Counted from the first letter of the stretch, positions 1-9,444 are shown. The stretch: 64,000 nucleotides of DNA from Methylacidimicrobium sp. AP8 (GCF_903064525.1 NZ_LR797830.1:1984001-2048000); one strand, 5' to 3'. A program made the numbers and translations. Notes: generated by a model from the letters alone, not told the origin.

Positions 1-1
1 C

Positions 2-73
2 GGCGCTCTTCAGCTTCTCTTCCATCGCCTCGGCCTGGCCTTCGCGCCGCTCATCACCCACCCTATCGCCTAG
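2..73 (+). CDS. Possible C-terminal tail of a gene entering from the left
   Basis: Reading from base 2, the plus strand is open and hydrophobic and ends in TAG at 71-73, giving a 23-residue tail ending LITHPIA. It would converge on hpnH, whose stop is at 70-72 on the other strand. Convergent genes that touch are common in this window, so a gene end here is plausible. The fragment is too short to assign a family and could be chance. Confidence 0.3.
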   Translation, partial: GALQLLFHRLGLAFAPLITHPIA

Positions 74-1155
74 GCGGATACAGGTTCCTCCTGGTTTTCC
101 GGATGTCGCACGGACGTTCCCGGCATTCCCGACGACGAGGAACCTCCACCCTTGCCCAGGCTCGCGCGAATCGTGCGCAGCAAACCGGAGAAGGACCCAA
201 AGGTGTCGTTGACGGCACTCGCCTCGTAGCCGGAATGGACCATGCAGTCGGCGCACCGCGGATTCCCGCTGCGCCAGCCGTACGCTTCCCAACGGGTCTT
301 CTGCATGAGCTCCTCGAAGCTCTTCGCGTAGCCATCCTGCAGGAGATAGCACGGCCGCTGCCAGCCGAAGATATTATAGGTGGGATTGCCCCAGGGAGTA
401 CAATCGTACTCGATGTTCCCTTGCAGAAACTCAAGGAAGAGAGGCGAGAGATTGAACTTCCAGCTCTTCTTCCGATCGCGGAAAACCTCCCGGAAAAGCG
501 CGCGTGTCTTCTCCCTCTTTAGAAAATGTCCCTGGTCCGGAGCCTTCTCGTAGCTGTAGCCCGGAGAAAACATGATCCCCTCGATCCCCAGCTTCATCGC
601 CTCATCGAAAAACCGGCGGATCCTCTCGGGATCGGCTCCGTCGAAAAAGGTTGCGTTCACCGTCACCCGAAAGCCGCGGCGGACGGCTTCCTGTATCCCG
701 GCGACCGCCGTCTTATAAACGCCGTCCCGGCAGACGGACTCGTCGTGGTCTTCCTCGAGTCCGTCAAGATGAACGCTGAAGGTAAGATACTTCGACGGGC
801 GGAAGAGATCGATCTTCTTCTTGAGGAGCAGCGCATTGGTGCAAAGGTAAACGTACTTCTTGCGAGCAATCAGCCCTTCTACGATCCGATCGATCTCCTG
901 GTGAATCAGCGGCTCCCCTCCCGGGATGCTCACGATGGGAGCGCCGCATTCCTCCGCTGCAGCCCAGCATTGTTCGGGGGTGAGCCGGCGGTTCAAAATG
1001 TGATCCGGGTACTGGACCTTGCCGCAGCCCGCGCAGGCGAGGTTGCAGCGGAAAAGCGGCTCGAGCATCAGAACGAGCGGATACCTCTTCCGGCCGGTGA
1101 GCCTTTGCTTGAGGATATAAGAGGAAACCGTCCAAATTTGCGAGAAGGGCACCAT
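70..1155 (-). CDS. hpnH: Hopanoid biosynthesis radical SAM protein HpnH (adenosylhopene synthase)
   Basis: This 361-residue protein belongs to the radical SAM family that joins a 5'-deoxyadenosyl group to diploptene, the first step in making the extended side chain of bacteriohopanepolyols at the cytoplasmic membrane. The radical SAM cluster CX3CX2C is at C37, C41 and C44 (RCNLACAGCGK). A GGEP motif follows, and a second CADC pair lies at 301-304. The N-terminus (VPFSQIWTVSSYILKQ) and overall length match HpnH. ATG at 1155 has GGAGG four bases upstream. It is the last gene of the minus-strand run that also holds dxr and ispG, which supply the isoprenoid precursors of hopanoids. The Ser/Gly-rich C-terminal tail looks disordered. 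Confidence 0.88.
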   Translation of the reverse strand: MVPFSQIWTVSSYILKQRLTGRKRYPLVLMLEPLFRCNLACAGCGKVQYPDHILNRRLTPEQCWAAAEECGAPIVSIPGGEPLIHQEIDRIVEGLIARKKYVYLCTNALLLKKKIDLFRPSKYLTFSVHLDGLEEDHDESVCRDGVYKTAVAGIQEAVRRGFRVTVNATFFDGADPERIRRFFDEAMKLGIEGIMFSPGYSYEKAPDQGHFLKREKTRALFREVFRDRKKSWKFNLSPLFLEFLQGNIEYDCTPWGNPTYNIFGWQRPCYLLQDGYAKSFEELMQKTRWEAYGWRSGNPRCADCMVHSGYEASAVNDTFGSFSGLLRTIRASLGKGGGSSSSGMPGTSVRHPENQEEPVSA

Positions 1156-1208
1156 AGGTCCTCCAGGCTACGCCAGGATAGCCGACTGTCAATCCCGCAA
1201 GACCTCGA

Positions 1209-1505
1209 TCAGGCCGATTTCTTCTCTTCCCGGGGCACGGCACCCTCGGGGGCCGGTGCGGAAGCCGGGGAAGCCGAGGAGGCTTGCGTTGTTTGGGGTG
1301 CGGGCTTGCTCACGGGTTCTTGCAACGAATGGTGGATCTCCCGTTCGAACTCCTCGCGAGCCTTGTGGAACTCGCCCAACGCCCTGCCGACCCCTCGGGC
1401 CAGCTCAGGGAGCTTCTTCGCGCCGAAAAGCAGGAAGACGACGACGAAAATCCAAAACCATTCCGAACCCGACGGCAACCCGAATGCCAACCAGAGCATG
1501 CCCAA
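1209..1505 (-). CDS. tatA: Sec-independent protein translocase subunit TatA/TatB
   Basis: This 98-residue protein has the Tat pore-subunit plan. A short N-terminal transmembrane helix (about 16-27) is followed by an FG hinge (27-28), an amphipathic helix (KKLPELARGVGRALGEF, from about 30) and a charged, Pro/Ala-rich tail. Tat exports folded proteins with twin-arginine signals across the inner membrane. The start is TTG at 1505, because AAGGAGG lies eight bases upstream of it; the in-frame ATG at 1499 is 14 bases away. It lies about 100 bases after ispG and 53 before hpnH on the same strand. No tatC is in the window. TatA is more likely than TatB from its length, but the two are hard to separate. 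Confidence 0.85.
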   Translation of the reverse strand: MGMLWLAFGLPSGSEWFWIFVVVFLLFGAKKLPELARGVGRALGEFHKAREEFEREIHHSLQEPVSKPAPQTTQASSASPASAPAPEGAVPREEKKSA

Positions 1506-1607
1506 CTGTAAGCCCTCCTTGAGATTTTGCCAATGCCATCGATCCCAAGCCCGGCAACCGGCCGGAGACTTTCGCCCCGTTGCAGGATGTCCTCGGGAAA
1601 AAGCGGG

Positions 1608-3368
1608 TCAGGACCGCGGAGGATCGATCCATTTCCCCTCCTCGGCGATGAGCGCAATCAGAGAATCGACCGCCTGCTCCTGCGGGATATTAAAGCGCAC
1701 CGCCTTTTTTCCGACGTAGAGGTTGACCTTGCCGGGAGCGCCGCCGACGTAGCCAAAGTCCGCGTCCGCCATTTCCCCAGGGCCGTTGACGATGCAGCCC
1801 ATGACCGCGATCTTCACCCCTTTGAGATGCCCCGTCGCCGCCCGGATCCGGGCCGTGGTCTCCTGCAGGTTAAACAGAGTCCTGCCGCACGAGGGGCAGG
1901 CAACAAAATCGGCCTTGAAGCTCCGATTCCCTGTCGCTTGGAGAATGTTGTACGAAAGCTCGAGCGCTTTCTTTGGATCGGCTTCCCGCCGCAGCAGAAC
2001 CGCGTCACCGATCCCGTCGCAGAGAAGGGCTCCTACCTGAAGGGCGCTGTTGAGCCGCTCCCGAAGCGGGTCTCCCTTCTCGCCCGGAAAGAAGGTATCC
2101 TTGAGCAGGATCGGATGGCGCGAAGGGATCCGCGCCGCCAGCATGCGAAAAGCATACAGCGGCGGATAGGGGCAGCCGTCCCGCACGGTCACCAGGCGGG
2201 GCGCGCCCGTCTCCAGCTCGGCCAGCGTCGCGGGATCCTCGGGGTCGACCTCCTCGGCCATCCCCGGCCGGTAGCCGAGCTCGGGCACCATTTCGGTTCC
2301 GGCCGAGGCGCTTTCCAGCGCGGCGAAGTTCTCCTCGAGGACGGCGACGCGAACCGGCTCTCCTCCGCCCACCTTGGCATTCCGCACCCAGCGATGCGAG
2401 TGTCGGCGTTGGAACGAAAAGGGGTCGAAGGGCGGGACCAGCGCTTCCTTGGGGCGCGGGGCGCCGGCGAACTCCTCGACCAGGGCTCGCAAGGCTTCGG
2501 CCACGGGGATCTCGCGCACGCTATCCTCGGTCAAGGACACGCGGATCGTGTCGCCGATCCCATCCGCGAGCAAAGCGCCGATGCCGACGGCACTTTTTAC
2601 CCTGCCGTCTTCCCCATCCCCCGCCTCCGTTACCCCGAGATGGATCGGGTAGTTCCAATCCGGCCCGAGCTCTTGGAGAACGGCGATCAGCCGTCGGTAG
2701 GCCGAGATCATGATGCGCGGATTGGAGGCCTTCATCGAGAAGACGATCCGGTGAAAGCCGGCCTTGCGGCAGATGCGCGCGTACTCGAGGGCGCTTTCCA
2801 CCATCCCCAGAGGCGTGTCTCCGTATCGATTGAGGATGCGATCCGAAAGGCTGCCGTGATTCGTTCCGATACGCATGGCGATCCCCCGCTCCTGGCAGAG
2901 ATGAACGAGCGGGAGGAAGGCGTCCTCGAGCCGCGCGACCGCGGACGCGTATTCCTCATCGGTATAGCTTCGGACCACGAACTTCTTCCGGTCCGCATAG
3001 TTGCCCGGGTTGATCCGGATCTTGTCCACCCAGCGGGCGGCCTCCATGGCAGCCTCGGGCTTGAAGTGGATGTCCGCGACGAGCGGAACCGGACAGCCTC
3101 GGCTCCGCAACTCGTCACGAATCGCCCGCAGATTGGCGGCATCTTTGACCGTCGGGGCGGTGATGCGCACAAGCTCGCAGCCCGCCTCGACCAGATCGAG
3201 GGCTTCCCGCACGCAGGCTCCGGTATCCATCGTGTCGGAAGTCAGCATCGACTGGATGACGATCGGAGCTCCGCCACCGATCTGGATCGGGCCGACGGGA
3301 ACCGCCCGCGACTCGCGCTTGGTGTATCGGGAGACATCGGGAACGTATGGCGAAGAGACGGGCGTCAT
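1608..3368 (-). CDS. ispG: 4-hydroxy-3-methylbut-2-enyl diphosphate synthase IspG (large form)
   Basis: This enzyme makes HMBPP from MEcPP in the penultimate MEP-pathway step, using a [4Fe-4S] cluster. At 586 residues it is the long, insert-containing type found in Chlamydiae, Verrucomicrobia, plants and relatives; the E. coli type is about 370. The N-terminal TIM barrel is clear (IQSMLTSDTMDT, DIHFKP, RINPGNY). The cluster ligands are C491, C494, C525 and E532 in the C-terminal domain. The reading frame is open to 3446, but ATG at 3368 lies two bases after the rseP stop and fits the family N-terminus (MTPVSSPYVPDVSRY). It is presumably co-transcribed with dxr and rseP. Confidence 0.93.
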   Translation of the reverse strand: MTPVSSPYVPDVSRYTKRESRAVPVGPIQIGGGAPIVIQSMLTSDTMDTGACVREALDLVEAGCELVRITAPTVKDAANLRAIRDELRSRGCPVPLVADIHFKPEAAMEAARWVDKIRINPGNYADRKKFVVRSYTDEEYASAVARLEDAFLPLVHLCQERGIAMRIGTNHGSLSDRILNRYGDTPLGMVESALEYARICRKAGFHRIVFSMKASNPRIMISAYRRLIAVLQELGPDWNYPIHLGVTEAGDGEDGRVKSAVGIGALLADGIGDTIRVSLTEDSVREIPVAEALRALVEEFAGAPRPKEALVPPFDPFSFQRRHSHRWVRNAKVGGGEPVRVAVLEENFAALESASAGTEMVPELGYRPGMAEEVDPEDPATLAELETGAPRLVTVRDGCPYPPLYAFRMLAARIPSRHPILLKDTFFPGEKGDPLRERLNSALQVGALLCDGIGDAVLLRREADPKKALELSYNILQATGNRSFKADFVACPSCGRTLFNLQETTARIRAATGHLKGVKIAVMGCIVNGPGEMADADFGYVGGAPGKVNLYVGKKAVRFNIPQEQAVDSLIALIAEEGKWIDPPRS

Positions 3369-3370
3369 GG

Positions 3371-4804
3371 TTACTTTCCTGTCGATGGGGATGGGGCGTG
3401 GCTCTTTCCGGGGAACTGCATTTCCGGCCCCTTCTGGCCCTTCCAAGGGAGATCCTGAACGTCAAAAAAGGTCACGTAGAGGATGAAGCCGACGATCAGG
3501 GTGGCGAAGATCATCTGGAGCGCCTCCAGGACGCGGACGCTCAGAGGCCTGCCGCGCACCCATTCCGCCAGGGAAAGGAGGATGTGCCCGCCGTCCAACA
3601 CGGGAACGGGCATCAGGTTGAGGAGGGCCACGTTGACGTTGAAGAGCACGCTGAACCAGAGCGCCAGCCGCCAGCCGTACGGACTTTGAAAAAGCAGATA
3701 GTACAACCGCATGATGCCCACGGGGCCCGAAAGGTGCTGGGGCTTGATGTCGGAGCGCGGCGAGAGCATCGCCGTCACCGTGCTGGTCATTGCCCGCACG
3801 CTGGCGAGGATCTGCTCGAGAGGATTGGGATGGACGATGCTCATCGTGCCGGCCAGATCCCATTGAATTCCGATTCGAGGCACGGTGTCACCTACAGGTA
3901 CCTCCGGAACGATCTCTACCACCCGGCTCCGGCCCCCGCGAGCGACTTCGAGCGAGAGCGGCCGGCCGGGGTGCTTCAGTATGTACTCGTTGAGCCCGAT
4001 GGGCGACAGAAGGCGCTGGCCGTTCACGGAGAGGATCTGATCGCCAGGCAGCAATCCCGCCTCCGCGGCGGGACTCCCCGGGAAGACCCGGGCGATGGTC
4101 GGAGTCTCTTCCGGCAGGATGAAGATCTGCCGCAACCCCTTACGCCTAAGGAAACCTCTTTCCTCTCGAACCGGTGCCACGAAGACGGTCAGCGTCCTCC
4201 CGTCCCGTTCCACGGTTATGGGGATCTCGCTCTCTTCGCTCCGCACAATGTTCCAAATGATCGCGCTGTCGTCCATCCCCTGGAAGCGGCGCACCGGATG
4301 CCCATCCACTTGAAGAATCCGGTCACCGGCCCGCAGCCCCGCTTTTTCCGCAGGTGAATTGGGGAAGACGTACCCGATGGTCGTCGTGGCCTCGCTTTGG
4401 CTGACCGGCCGGCCGACGACCCAGACGACAAGCGAGAAGAGAACGGCCAGCAGGACGTTGGCCGCCGGCCCCGCCAAGGCGACGATGATCTTATCCCACG
4501 GCTTGGCCGGGGGAAGGGGCTGCTCCTCCCCCGCCGGCCTCCCTTCGAGAAGCTCCGCTCCCGCCATCTGGGGAAGCGCTACGAACCCCCCCGCCGGAAT
4601 CCAACCGAGCGCGTAGGTCACCCCCCCGATTTCCTTTTCCCAAACCGCGGCACCAAACCAGATTTGAAAGCGGTCCACACGCAGCCCGCGCAGCCGAGCC
4701 GCCACGAAGTGGCCCCACTCGTGAACGACGATCAAGACGTTGAAGAGAAAGAGAACCTCCAGCAGGGTTCCCACGAAACGCATGATCTCGCCGAACGGCA
4801 ACAT
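3371..4804 (-). CDS. rseP: RIP metalloprotease RseP (site-2 protease)
   Basis: This is an inner-membrane zinc metalloprotease that performs regulated intramembrane proteolysis, typically of anti-sigma factors, and clears signal-peptide remnants. The zinc motif HEWGH is at 28-32 in the first membrane helix. Two PDZ domains follow (around VFPNSPAEKAGL and VFPGSPAAEAGL). The C-terminal NLMPVPVLDGG motif supplies the third zinc ligand in a membrane helix. The frame is open to 4834, inside dxr, but ATG at 4804 is two bases after the dxr stop and gives 477 residues with a normal N-terminus. The order dxr-rseP is a widely conserved pair. Confidence 0.92.
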   Translation of the reverse strand: MLPFGEIMRFVGTLLEVLFLFNVLIVVHEWGHFVAARLRGLRVDRFQIWFGAAVWEKEIGGVTYALGWIPAGGFVALPQMAGAELLEGRPAGEEQPLPPAKPWDKIIVALAGPAANVLLAVLFSLVVWVVGRPVSQSEATTTIGYVFPNSPAEKAGLRAGDRILQVDGHPVRRFQGMDDSAIIWNIVRSEESEIPITVERDGRTLTVFVAPVREERGFLRRKGLRQIFILPEETPTIARVFPGSPAAEAGLLPGDQILSVNGQRLLSPIGLNEYILKHPGRPLSLEVARGGRSRVVEIVPEVPVGDTVPRIGIQWDLAGTMSIVHPNPLEQILASVRAMTSTVTAMLSPRSDIKPQHLSGPVGIMRLYYLLFQSPYGWRLALWFSVLFNVNVALLNLMPVPVLDGGHILLSLAEWVRGRPLSVRVLEALQMIFATLIVGFILYVTFFDVQDLPWKGQKGPEMQFPGKSHAPSPSTGK

Positions 4805-4806
4805 GC

Positions 4807-5970
4807 TTAAGGATAGCCCTTGTTGCGAATCCACTCAACGGCGGCTCGACGCGCCTCCGCATCGACCCGCTGCAAGACTTCCAGGTTCTCCACCTTCATC
4901 GGCTTGTGCGCATCAAGCACCGCCTCCACGCAGTGCGCGATCGCCGAAAAGGGGATCCGCCTTTCCAGAAACGCGGCGACCGCGACCTCGTTGGCGGCGT
5001 TGAGCACACAGGGAGCGGTTCCGCCCGCCTCTCCCGCATAGCGGGCCAACCGCAGCGCCGGAAAGCGCTCGTGATCCGGCTGCTCGAAGGAAAGCTGGCC
5101 GACAGTCGCCAGGTCCAAGAACGGCACCGGGCTCGGAAGGCGCTCAGGATAGGTCAACGCATATTGAATCGGCAGGCACATGTCGGAACGGCTTAGTTGG
5201 GCCAGGTGGGAGCCGTCCACGAACTCGACTAGGGAGTGAACGATGCTCTGTGGATGGACGACGACGTCGATCGCCGAAAAAGGGACCCCAAAGAGCCAAT
5301 GCGCCTCAATCATCTCCAGCGCCTTGTTGAACAACGTCGCCGAATCGATCGTGATCTTTTTCCCCATTTTCCAGGTCGGGTGATCCAACGCATCCTCCAC
5401 GGTGGCCGCCGCCATCCGGCGGGCATCCCAGGTGCGGAACGGCCCCCCCGAGGCGGTAAGCAGGATTCGGCGGATTTGGACACCGGAACTCCCCGCCAAA
5501 CATTGAAACACGGCGTTATGCTCGCTATCGACGGGCAGGATGGGGACATTCCGTGCCCGCGCCTCCGCCATGACGATCTCCCCGGCCATGACCAGCACTT
5601 CCTTGCTTGCCAGGGCCAGGCCCTTTCCGGTTCGAATCGCGGCCAAGGCCGGACCGAGCCCGGCGGTGCCCACGATTGCCACCAGAACCATCTCCGCTTC
5701 CGTTTCCGCCACCATCTCGAAGAGCCCGGCGGGCCCTTCGTAGATTTTCGTCTTCCCGGGGAACCCCTGGCGCCAAGAGGAGCCCGCAGGGGGATTGCAG
5801 AGTCCGACCGCCCGAGGCCGAAACTCCTCGGCCTGCGCCCGCAGCTCATCGAGCTGTCTTCCGGCGGCGAGGCCGACTACCTCCAGTCGTTCGGGAAGCT
5901 TCCGGACGACGGTCAGCGCGCTCCGACCGATCGATCCGGTCGAGCCGAGGATCAGGATGCGCTTTTTCAT
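4807..5970 (-). CDS. dxr: 1-deoxy-D-xylulose 5-phosphate reductoisomerase
   Basis: Dxr converts DXP to MEP with NADPH, the first committed step of the MEP isoprenoid pathway. The N-terminal Rossmann motif GSTGSIG is at 9-15. The substrate and metal region shows [21 protein letters not shown] and TASGGPFR. The start is ATG at 5970, which overlaps the rplT stop as ATGA (5967-5970); the longer upstream reading adds only residues that overlap rplT. The 387-residue length is normal. It is the first MEP gene in a run that continues with rseP and ispG. Confidence 0.94.
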   Translation of the reverse strand: MKKRILILGSTGSIGRSALTVVRKLPERLEVVGLAAGRQLDELRAQAEEFRPRAVGLCNPPAGSSWRQGFPGKTKIYEGPAGLFEMVAETEAEMVLVAIVGTAGLGPALAAIRTGKGLALASKEVLVMAGEIVMAEARARNVPILPVDSEHNAVFQCLAGSSGVQIRRILLTASGGPFRTWDARRMAAATVEDALDHPTWKMGKKITIDSATLFNKALEMIEAHWLFGVPFSAIDVVVHPQSIVHSLVEFVDGSHLAQLSRSDMCLPIQYALTYPERLPSPVPFLDLATVGQLSFEQPDHERFPALRLARYAGEAGGTAPCVLNAANEVAVAAFLERRIPFSAIAHCVEAVLDAHKPMKVENLEVLQRVDAEARRAAVEWIRNKGYP

Positions 5971-6344
5971 GCCGCCGGCGCGGCCGGCGGGCAAACCTTC
6001 GCTTTGGCAAGCGCCGCGATCCGAGAGAACTGCGCCGGGGATCGTACGGCAAGATCGGCCAGCACCTTGCGGTCGATTCCGATCCCGGCCTTCGTCAAGC
6101 CCTCCCAGAAGCGGCTGTAAGTCAACCCCTCCGCTCGGACAGCGGCATTGATTCTGGCGATCCAGAGCGCCCGCAGCTCTCTCTTCCTCGTTTTCCGGTC
6201 CCGGTAGGACCAGTACTTAGCCTTGAAGATCGCGTCCTTTGCGTACCGATAGAGCTTGCTCCGCCTTCCGCGAAAACCGCTCGCCTGATCTACGACGCGC
6301 TTGCGCCGCTCGCGTGAAGCCGGCGCGTTCGTTGCTCTGGCCAT
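5967..6344 (-). CDS. rplT: 50S ribosomal protein L20
   Basis: L20 is a primary 23S rRNA binding protein needed early in large-subunit assembly. The basic N-terminal half ([25 protein letters not shown]) and the globular half ([20 protein letters not shown]) are canonical. ATG at 6344. The stop overlaps the dxr start by four bases. In many bacteria L20 autoregulates its own operon through mRNA binding. A 161-base gap separates it from rpmI here, and I could not identify a clear L20 binding fold in it. Confidence 0.96.
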   Translation of the reverse strand: MARATNAPASRERRKRVVDQASGFRGRRSKLYRYAKDAIFKAKYWSYRDRKTRKRELRALWIARINAAVRAEGLTYSRFWEGLTKAGIGIDRKVLADLAVRSPAQFSRIAALAKAKVCPPAAPAA

Positions 6345-6505
6345 AATTCGAACCTTTCTTTGCTGCCGCTTCCCGCTTTTGCTAAGCGATGGCGATTTCG
6401 CCCAGAAAGTTCCGTGATCTTGGCGGCTCTTCGCCCGAAAGTCAAAAAGGAAAAAGCAGATGCCGACGGGGCGGTGCCGCCCTCAAACGCGCCGGGAGGT
6501 CCCTT

Positions 6506-6715
6506 CTAACGAAACGGCAGGCTCTCGAGCACGTGCCCGACATCTTCGTCGCGGACGATCTTCGGCTTTCCCAGCCGGCGCATTCTCTTTCGATTCTTGC
6601 TCGAGGCCAGGTGCCGCCTCCCGGCACGGGGAGCCAGCACCTTCCCGCGAGCCGTCACTTTGAACCGCTTGACCACGGCCTTCTTCGTCTTTCTCCGCGC
6701 TATCGCCTTCGGCAT
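6506..6715 (-). CDS. rpmI: 50S ribosomal protein L35
   Basis: This small basic ribosomal protein of 69 residues begins MPKAIARRKTKKAVVKRF and contains the family signature RHLASSKNRKRMRRLGKP. It lies between infC and rplT, the classic infC-rpmI-rplT order, 31 bases after infC. Confidence 0.95.
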   Translation of the reverse strand: MPKAIARRKTKKAVVKRFKVTARGKVLAPRAGRRHLASSKNRKRMRRLGKPKIVRDEDVGHVLESLPFR

Positions 6716-6746
6716 ATCTCTTCTCCCTACCTCTCCGCTGCAGGAA

Positions 6747-7340
6747 TCAATCGCTCTCCGTCTCCCCTTCCTCCGTGGTATACTTGCGCCTCCTCTTTTG
6801 TGCGGGCAGGGGTAGGAGCATCAAGACAATACTGCGGCCGACCGGCTTGATATCCTGGTCTCCGGTCGCGATGTGGCTGAGATCGTCGCGCACCCTCTTC
6901 ATCAGATCGACCGCCAGCTCCTTATGAATGTTCTCTCGGCCTCGCAGCATCAAGTTGAAGCGCACCTTCATCCCCTTCCACAGGAACCCCTCCGCCTGCT
7001 TCAGCTTGATCTGGTAATCATGGGCGTCGATGTTGATGTGAAGTTGGAGCTCCTTGAGCTTGGAGGTGCCGACGCTCCCCTTCTTCGAGTCCTTCTCTTT
7101 CTTGGCCTGCTCGTACTTGAATTTGCCGTAATCCAGAATCTTGCAGACCGGCGGCTTGGCGTTGGGCGCCACTTCCACCAAGTCGAGCATCTTGCGACGT
7201 GCGATCGCTTGGGCATCGCCCGCGGACATGACCCCGAGCGGCTTGCCGTCGGAGTCGATCACAAACACCTCCGGCGCGCGGACAAACTGGTTGATCCGCA
7301 CCCGAGGCTGCCGCTGAAAAGAACGATACGGAGGACGCAC
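6747..7340 (-). CDS. infC: Translation initiation factor IF-3
   Basis: IF-3 binds the 30S subunit, keeps the subunits apart and checks the start codon. The N-terminal domain (RINQFVRAPEVFVIDSDGKPLGVM) and linker (PPVCKILDYGKFKYEQAKKEKD) are diagnostic. The C-terminal domain ends IKPVGRSIVLMLLP plus a short charged tail. The start at 7340 is GTG, one base after the thrS stop codon. infC genes often use non-ATG starts for autoregulation, though GTG is milder than the AUU of E. coli. Confidence 0.95.
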   Translation of the reverse strand: MRPPYRSFQRQPRVRINQFVRAPEVFVIDSDGKPLGVMSAGDAQAIARRKMLDLVEVAPNAKPPVCKILDYGKFKYEQAKKEKDSKKGSVGTSKLKELQLHINIDAHDYQIKLKQAEGFLWKGMKVRFNLMLRGRENIHKELAVDLMKRVRDDLSHIATGDQDIKPVGRSIVLMLLPLPAQKRRRKYTTEEGETESD

Positions 7341-7341
7341 G

Positions 7342-9177
7342 CTACAGAGACCGCCTCGCCACCTCTTCCACTACCTGGTCCACGAATGCCGTCAGGCTCA
7401 TGACGCCGAGGTTCCCTCGCTTGCGGCTCCGCACCGAGAGATTTCCTGAAGATTGCTCGTTCTTTCCAACAATGGCCATATACGGGATCTTCTGCCTTTC
7501 GGCAATGCGAATTTTTGCGTTGAGGGTCTCGCTTTTTTCATCAACCGTCACACGCAGCCGGCGCTCGCGGAGCGCGGCGGCTACTTCCCTGGCATAACCC
7601 AGCTGCGCGTCGCTGATCGGCAAGACCCGCACCTGCTCCGGAGCAAGCCAGACCGGAAAATCCCCGCCGAAGTGCTCGATCAAAATCGCCAGGAAACGCT
7701 CGAGCGAGCCGAAGGGCGCCCGATGGATCATGACCGGACGGTGTTCGCGATTGTCGGCGCCGATGTAGGTGAGCCCGAAGCGGTTGGGCAGGTTGTAATC
7801 GAGCTGCACCGTGCCCAGCTGCCATTCGCGCCCCAGGCAATCGCGCACCAGGAAATCGATCTTGGGTCCATAGAAAGCCGCCTCCCCCTCCTCTTCCGTG
7901 AAGTCGAGTCCCGCCTTCCGGATGGCCGCGGCGAGCGCGTGCTCGGCCTTGTCCCAAAGAGCCGACTCCCCGATATACTTGTCGGCCTCCGGCCCCCGCA
8001 AGCCTAACCGGATCCGGCATGCCCGCAAATCGAGCGTCGCCAGCACCGTCCGGACCAATTCCAAGCAGCCCTCGACCTCCGCCTCCACCTGATCCTCAGC
8101 GCAGAAAATGTGCGCGTCGTCCTGAGTGAATCCGCGCAACCGGGTCATGCCTCCAAGCTCTCCCGATTTTTCCCAACGATAGACCGTCCCGAACTCGGCC
8201 AGGCGCACGGGAAGCTCGCGATAGGACCGGGGCCGGCTGGCGAAAATCCGGATGTGCATCGGGCAGTTCATCGGCTTGAGCAGATAGCCCCCGACCTCCC
8301 CGATCTCGATCCGGTTGGCATACTCGGCGCAGCTGCATCCCTCTTGCACCAGGTTCTCCCAGGCGGCCGGTTCCGGGATAGGGGGGAACTGCGCGTCCCG
8401 GTAGTACGGGAAATGCCCGGAGGTCCGATAGAGCCCGATCTCTCCGACGTGCGGGGTAAAGACAGTTTCGTAGCCCTGCCGCGCCAGGAGCTCCCCTAGG
8501 AACGCCTGAAGCTCCTGCCGGATGACGGCCCCCCGGGGCAGCCAGAGAGGAAGACCGGCGCCCACGGCCTCATCGAAGCCGAAAAGCTCCAGTTCGCGGC
8601 CGAGCTTTCGATGATCCCGCTTCTTGGCCTCTTCGAGCCGCGCCAAGTGCTCTTCGAGCTCGCGCTCGGTCGGGAAGGCCGTTCCATAAACCCGCTGCAG
8701 CTGCGGATTTCTGGCGTCGCCCCGATAATAGGCGCTCGCGACATGGGTCAAGCGCACCGCGCCGACCAACGACGTGTTCTGGACATGGGGACCCGCGCAA
8801 AGGTCGAGAAAGGGTCCGTTCTGATAGAGGGTGATCTGCTCTTCCTCAGGGATGCCGCGCAAGATATCGAGCTTGAACCGGCTCGGCTCCGTCCGGTCGG
8901 ATAGAGCGCCGAGCCGCCCGCGCAGGGCCAGCTTCTCCGCTTCCTCGCGGGTCACCGGAAGGCGGACAAACGGCTGTCCGGCGCGGATGATTTCGCGCAT
9001 CTTTTCTTCGATCGCCGGGAAATCCTCCGGGGAAATCCGGTGCGGAAGGGCGACGTCGTAGTAGAACCCGTTCTCCACCGGAGGCCCGGCGGCCAGCTGC
9101 GCCTCGGGCCAGATTTCCAGAAGAGCGGTCGCCAGAATGTGCGCCGCGGAATGGCGCAGGGTTTCCAGTTCTGTCAC
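7342..9177 (-). CDS. thrS: Threonine--tRNA ligase (no TGS domain)
   Basis: ThrRS charges tRNA-Thr. The protein starts directly in the editing domain (LRHSAAHILATALLEIWPEAQ), whose HxxxH zinc/editing histidines are present. The class II catalytic core follows (MNCPMHIRIF, RWEKSGELGGMTRLRGFTQDDAHIF) and then the anticodon-binding domain. The usual N-terminal TGS domain of about 60 residues is missing, giving 611 residues instead of about 640-650. The start at 9177 is GTG with no strong ribosome-binding site. It heads the nine-gene minus-strand run. Confidence 0.93.
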   Translation of the reverse strand: MTELETLRHSAAHILATALLEIWPEAQLAAGPPVENGFYYDVALPHRISPEDFPAIEEKMREIIRAGQPFVRLPVTREEAEKLALRGRLGALSDRTEPSRFKLDILRGIPEEEQITLYQNGPFLDLCAGPHVQNTSLVGAVRLTHVASAYYRGDARNPQLQRVYGTAFPTERELEEHLARLEEAKKRDHRKLGRELELFGFDEAVGAGLPLWLPRGAVIRQELQAFLGELLARQGYETVFTPHVGEIGLYRTSGHFPYYRDAQFPPIPEPAAWENLVQEGCSCAEYANRIEIGEVGGYLLKPMNCPMHIRIFASRPRSYRELPVRLAEFGTVYRWEKSGELGGMTRLRGFTQDDAHIFCAEDQVEAEVEGCLELVRTVLATLDLRACRIRLGLRGPEADKYIGESALWDKAEHALAAAIRKAGLDFTEEEGEAAFYGPKIDFLVRDCLGREWQLGTVQLDYNLPNRFGLTYIGADNREHRPVMIHRAPFGSLERFLAILIEHFGGDFPVWLAPEQVRVLPISDAQLGYAREVAAALRERRLRVTVDEKSETLNAKIRIAERQKIPYMAIVGKNEQSSGNLSVRSRKRGNLGVMSLTAFVDQVVEEVARRSL

Positions 9178-9444
9178 AGTCGTTCTTTCTTTCTTACTAC
9201 TTCTCGATCTTCGTCGCAGCAGCGCTCTTCGTACCTCGCCTAGGCCGGCGACGACCAGGCATTTTCCGCCCGGCTCGGGCTCTCACATGCGCAGGGCGCG
9301 GCCGCTATCCAACAAACCAAAGCTCATGGGATTTGCAAGCCGGGGGGAGACGGCTCCTCGGAAATCCGTAGCATCCGTTTCGGCCGAAACCCCCGCCTTG
9401 CCGAAGGATTCGGCGAGACGTAGCCTCGGGCACGCCTTCTTGCG
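9178..9444. promoter_or_regulatory. Divergent intergenic region thrS/lgt
   Basis: This 267-base gap separates the start of the thrS operon (minus) from lgt (plus), so promoters for both must lie here. I found no convincing -35/-10 pair, T-box or terminator hairpin on either strand, and no open frame that looks like a gene. Confidence 0.5.

Noticed and set aside
1527-3458. Plus-strand open frame of about 640 codons opposite ispG
   Set aside because: It is the complement of a clearly homologous gene, with no recognisable motifs. GC-rich codon use leaves the opposite strand open.
9178-9444. T-box or ribosomal-protein leader ahead of thrS
   Set aside because: I looked for a T-box sequence and a terminator/antiterminator pair and saw neither.
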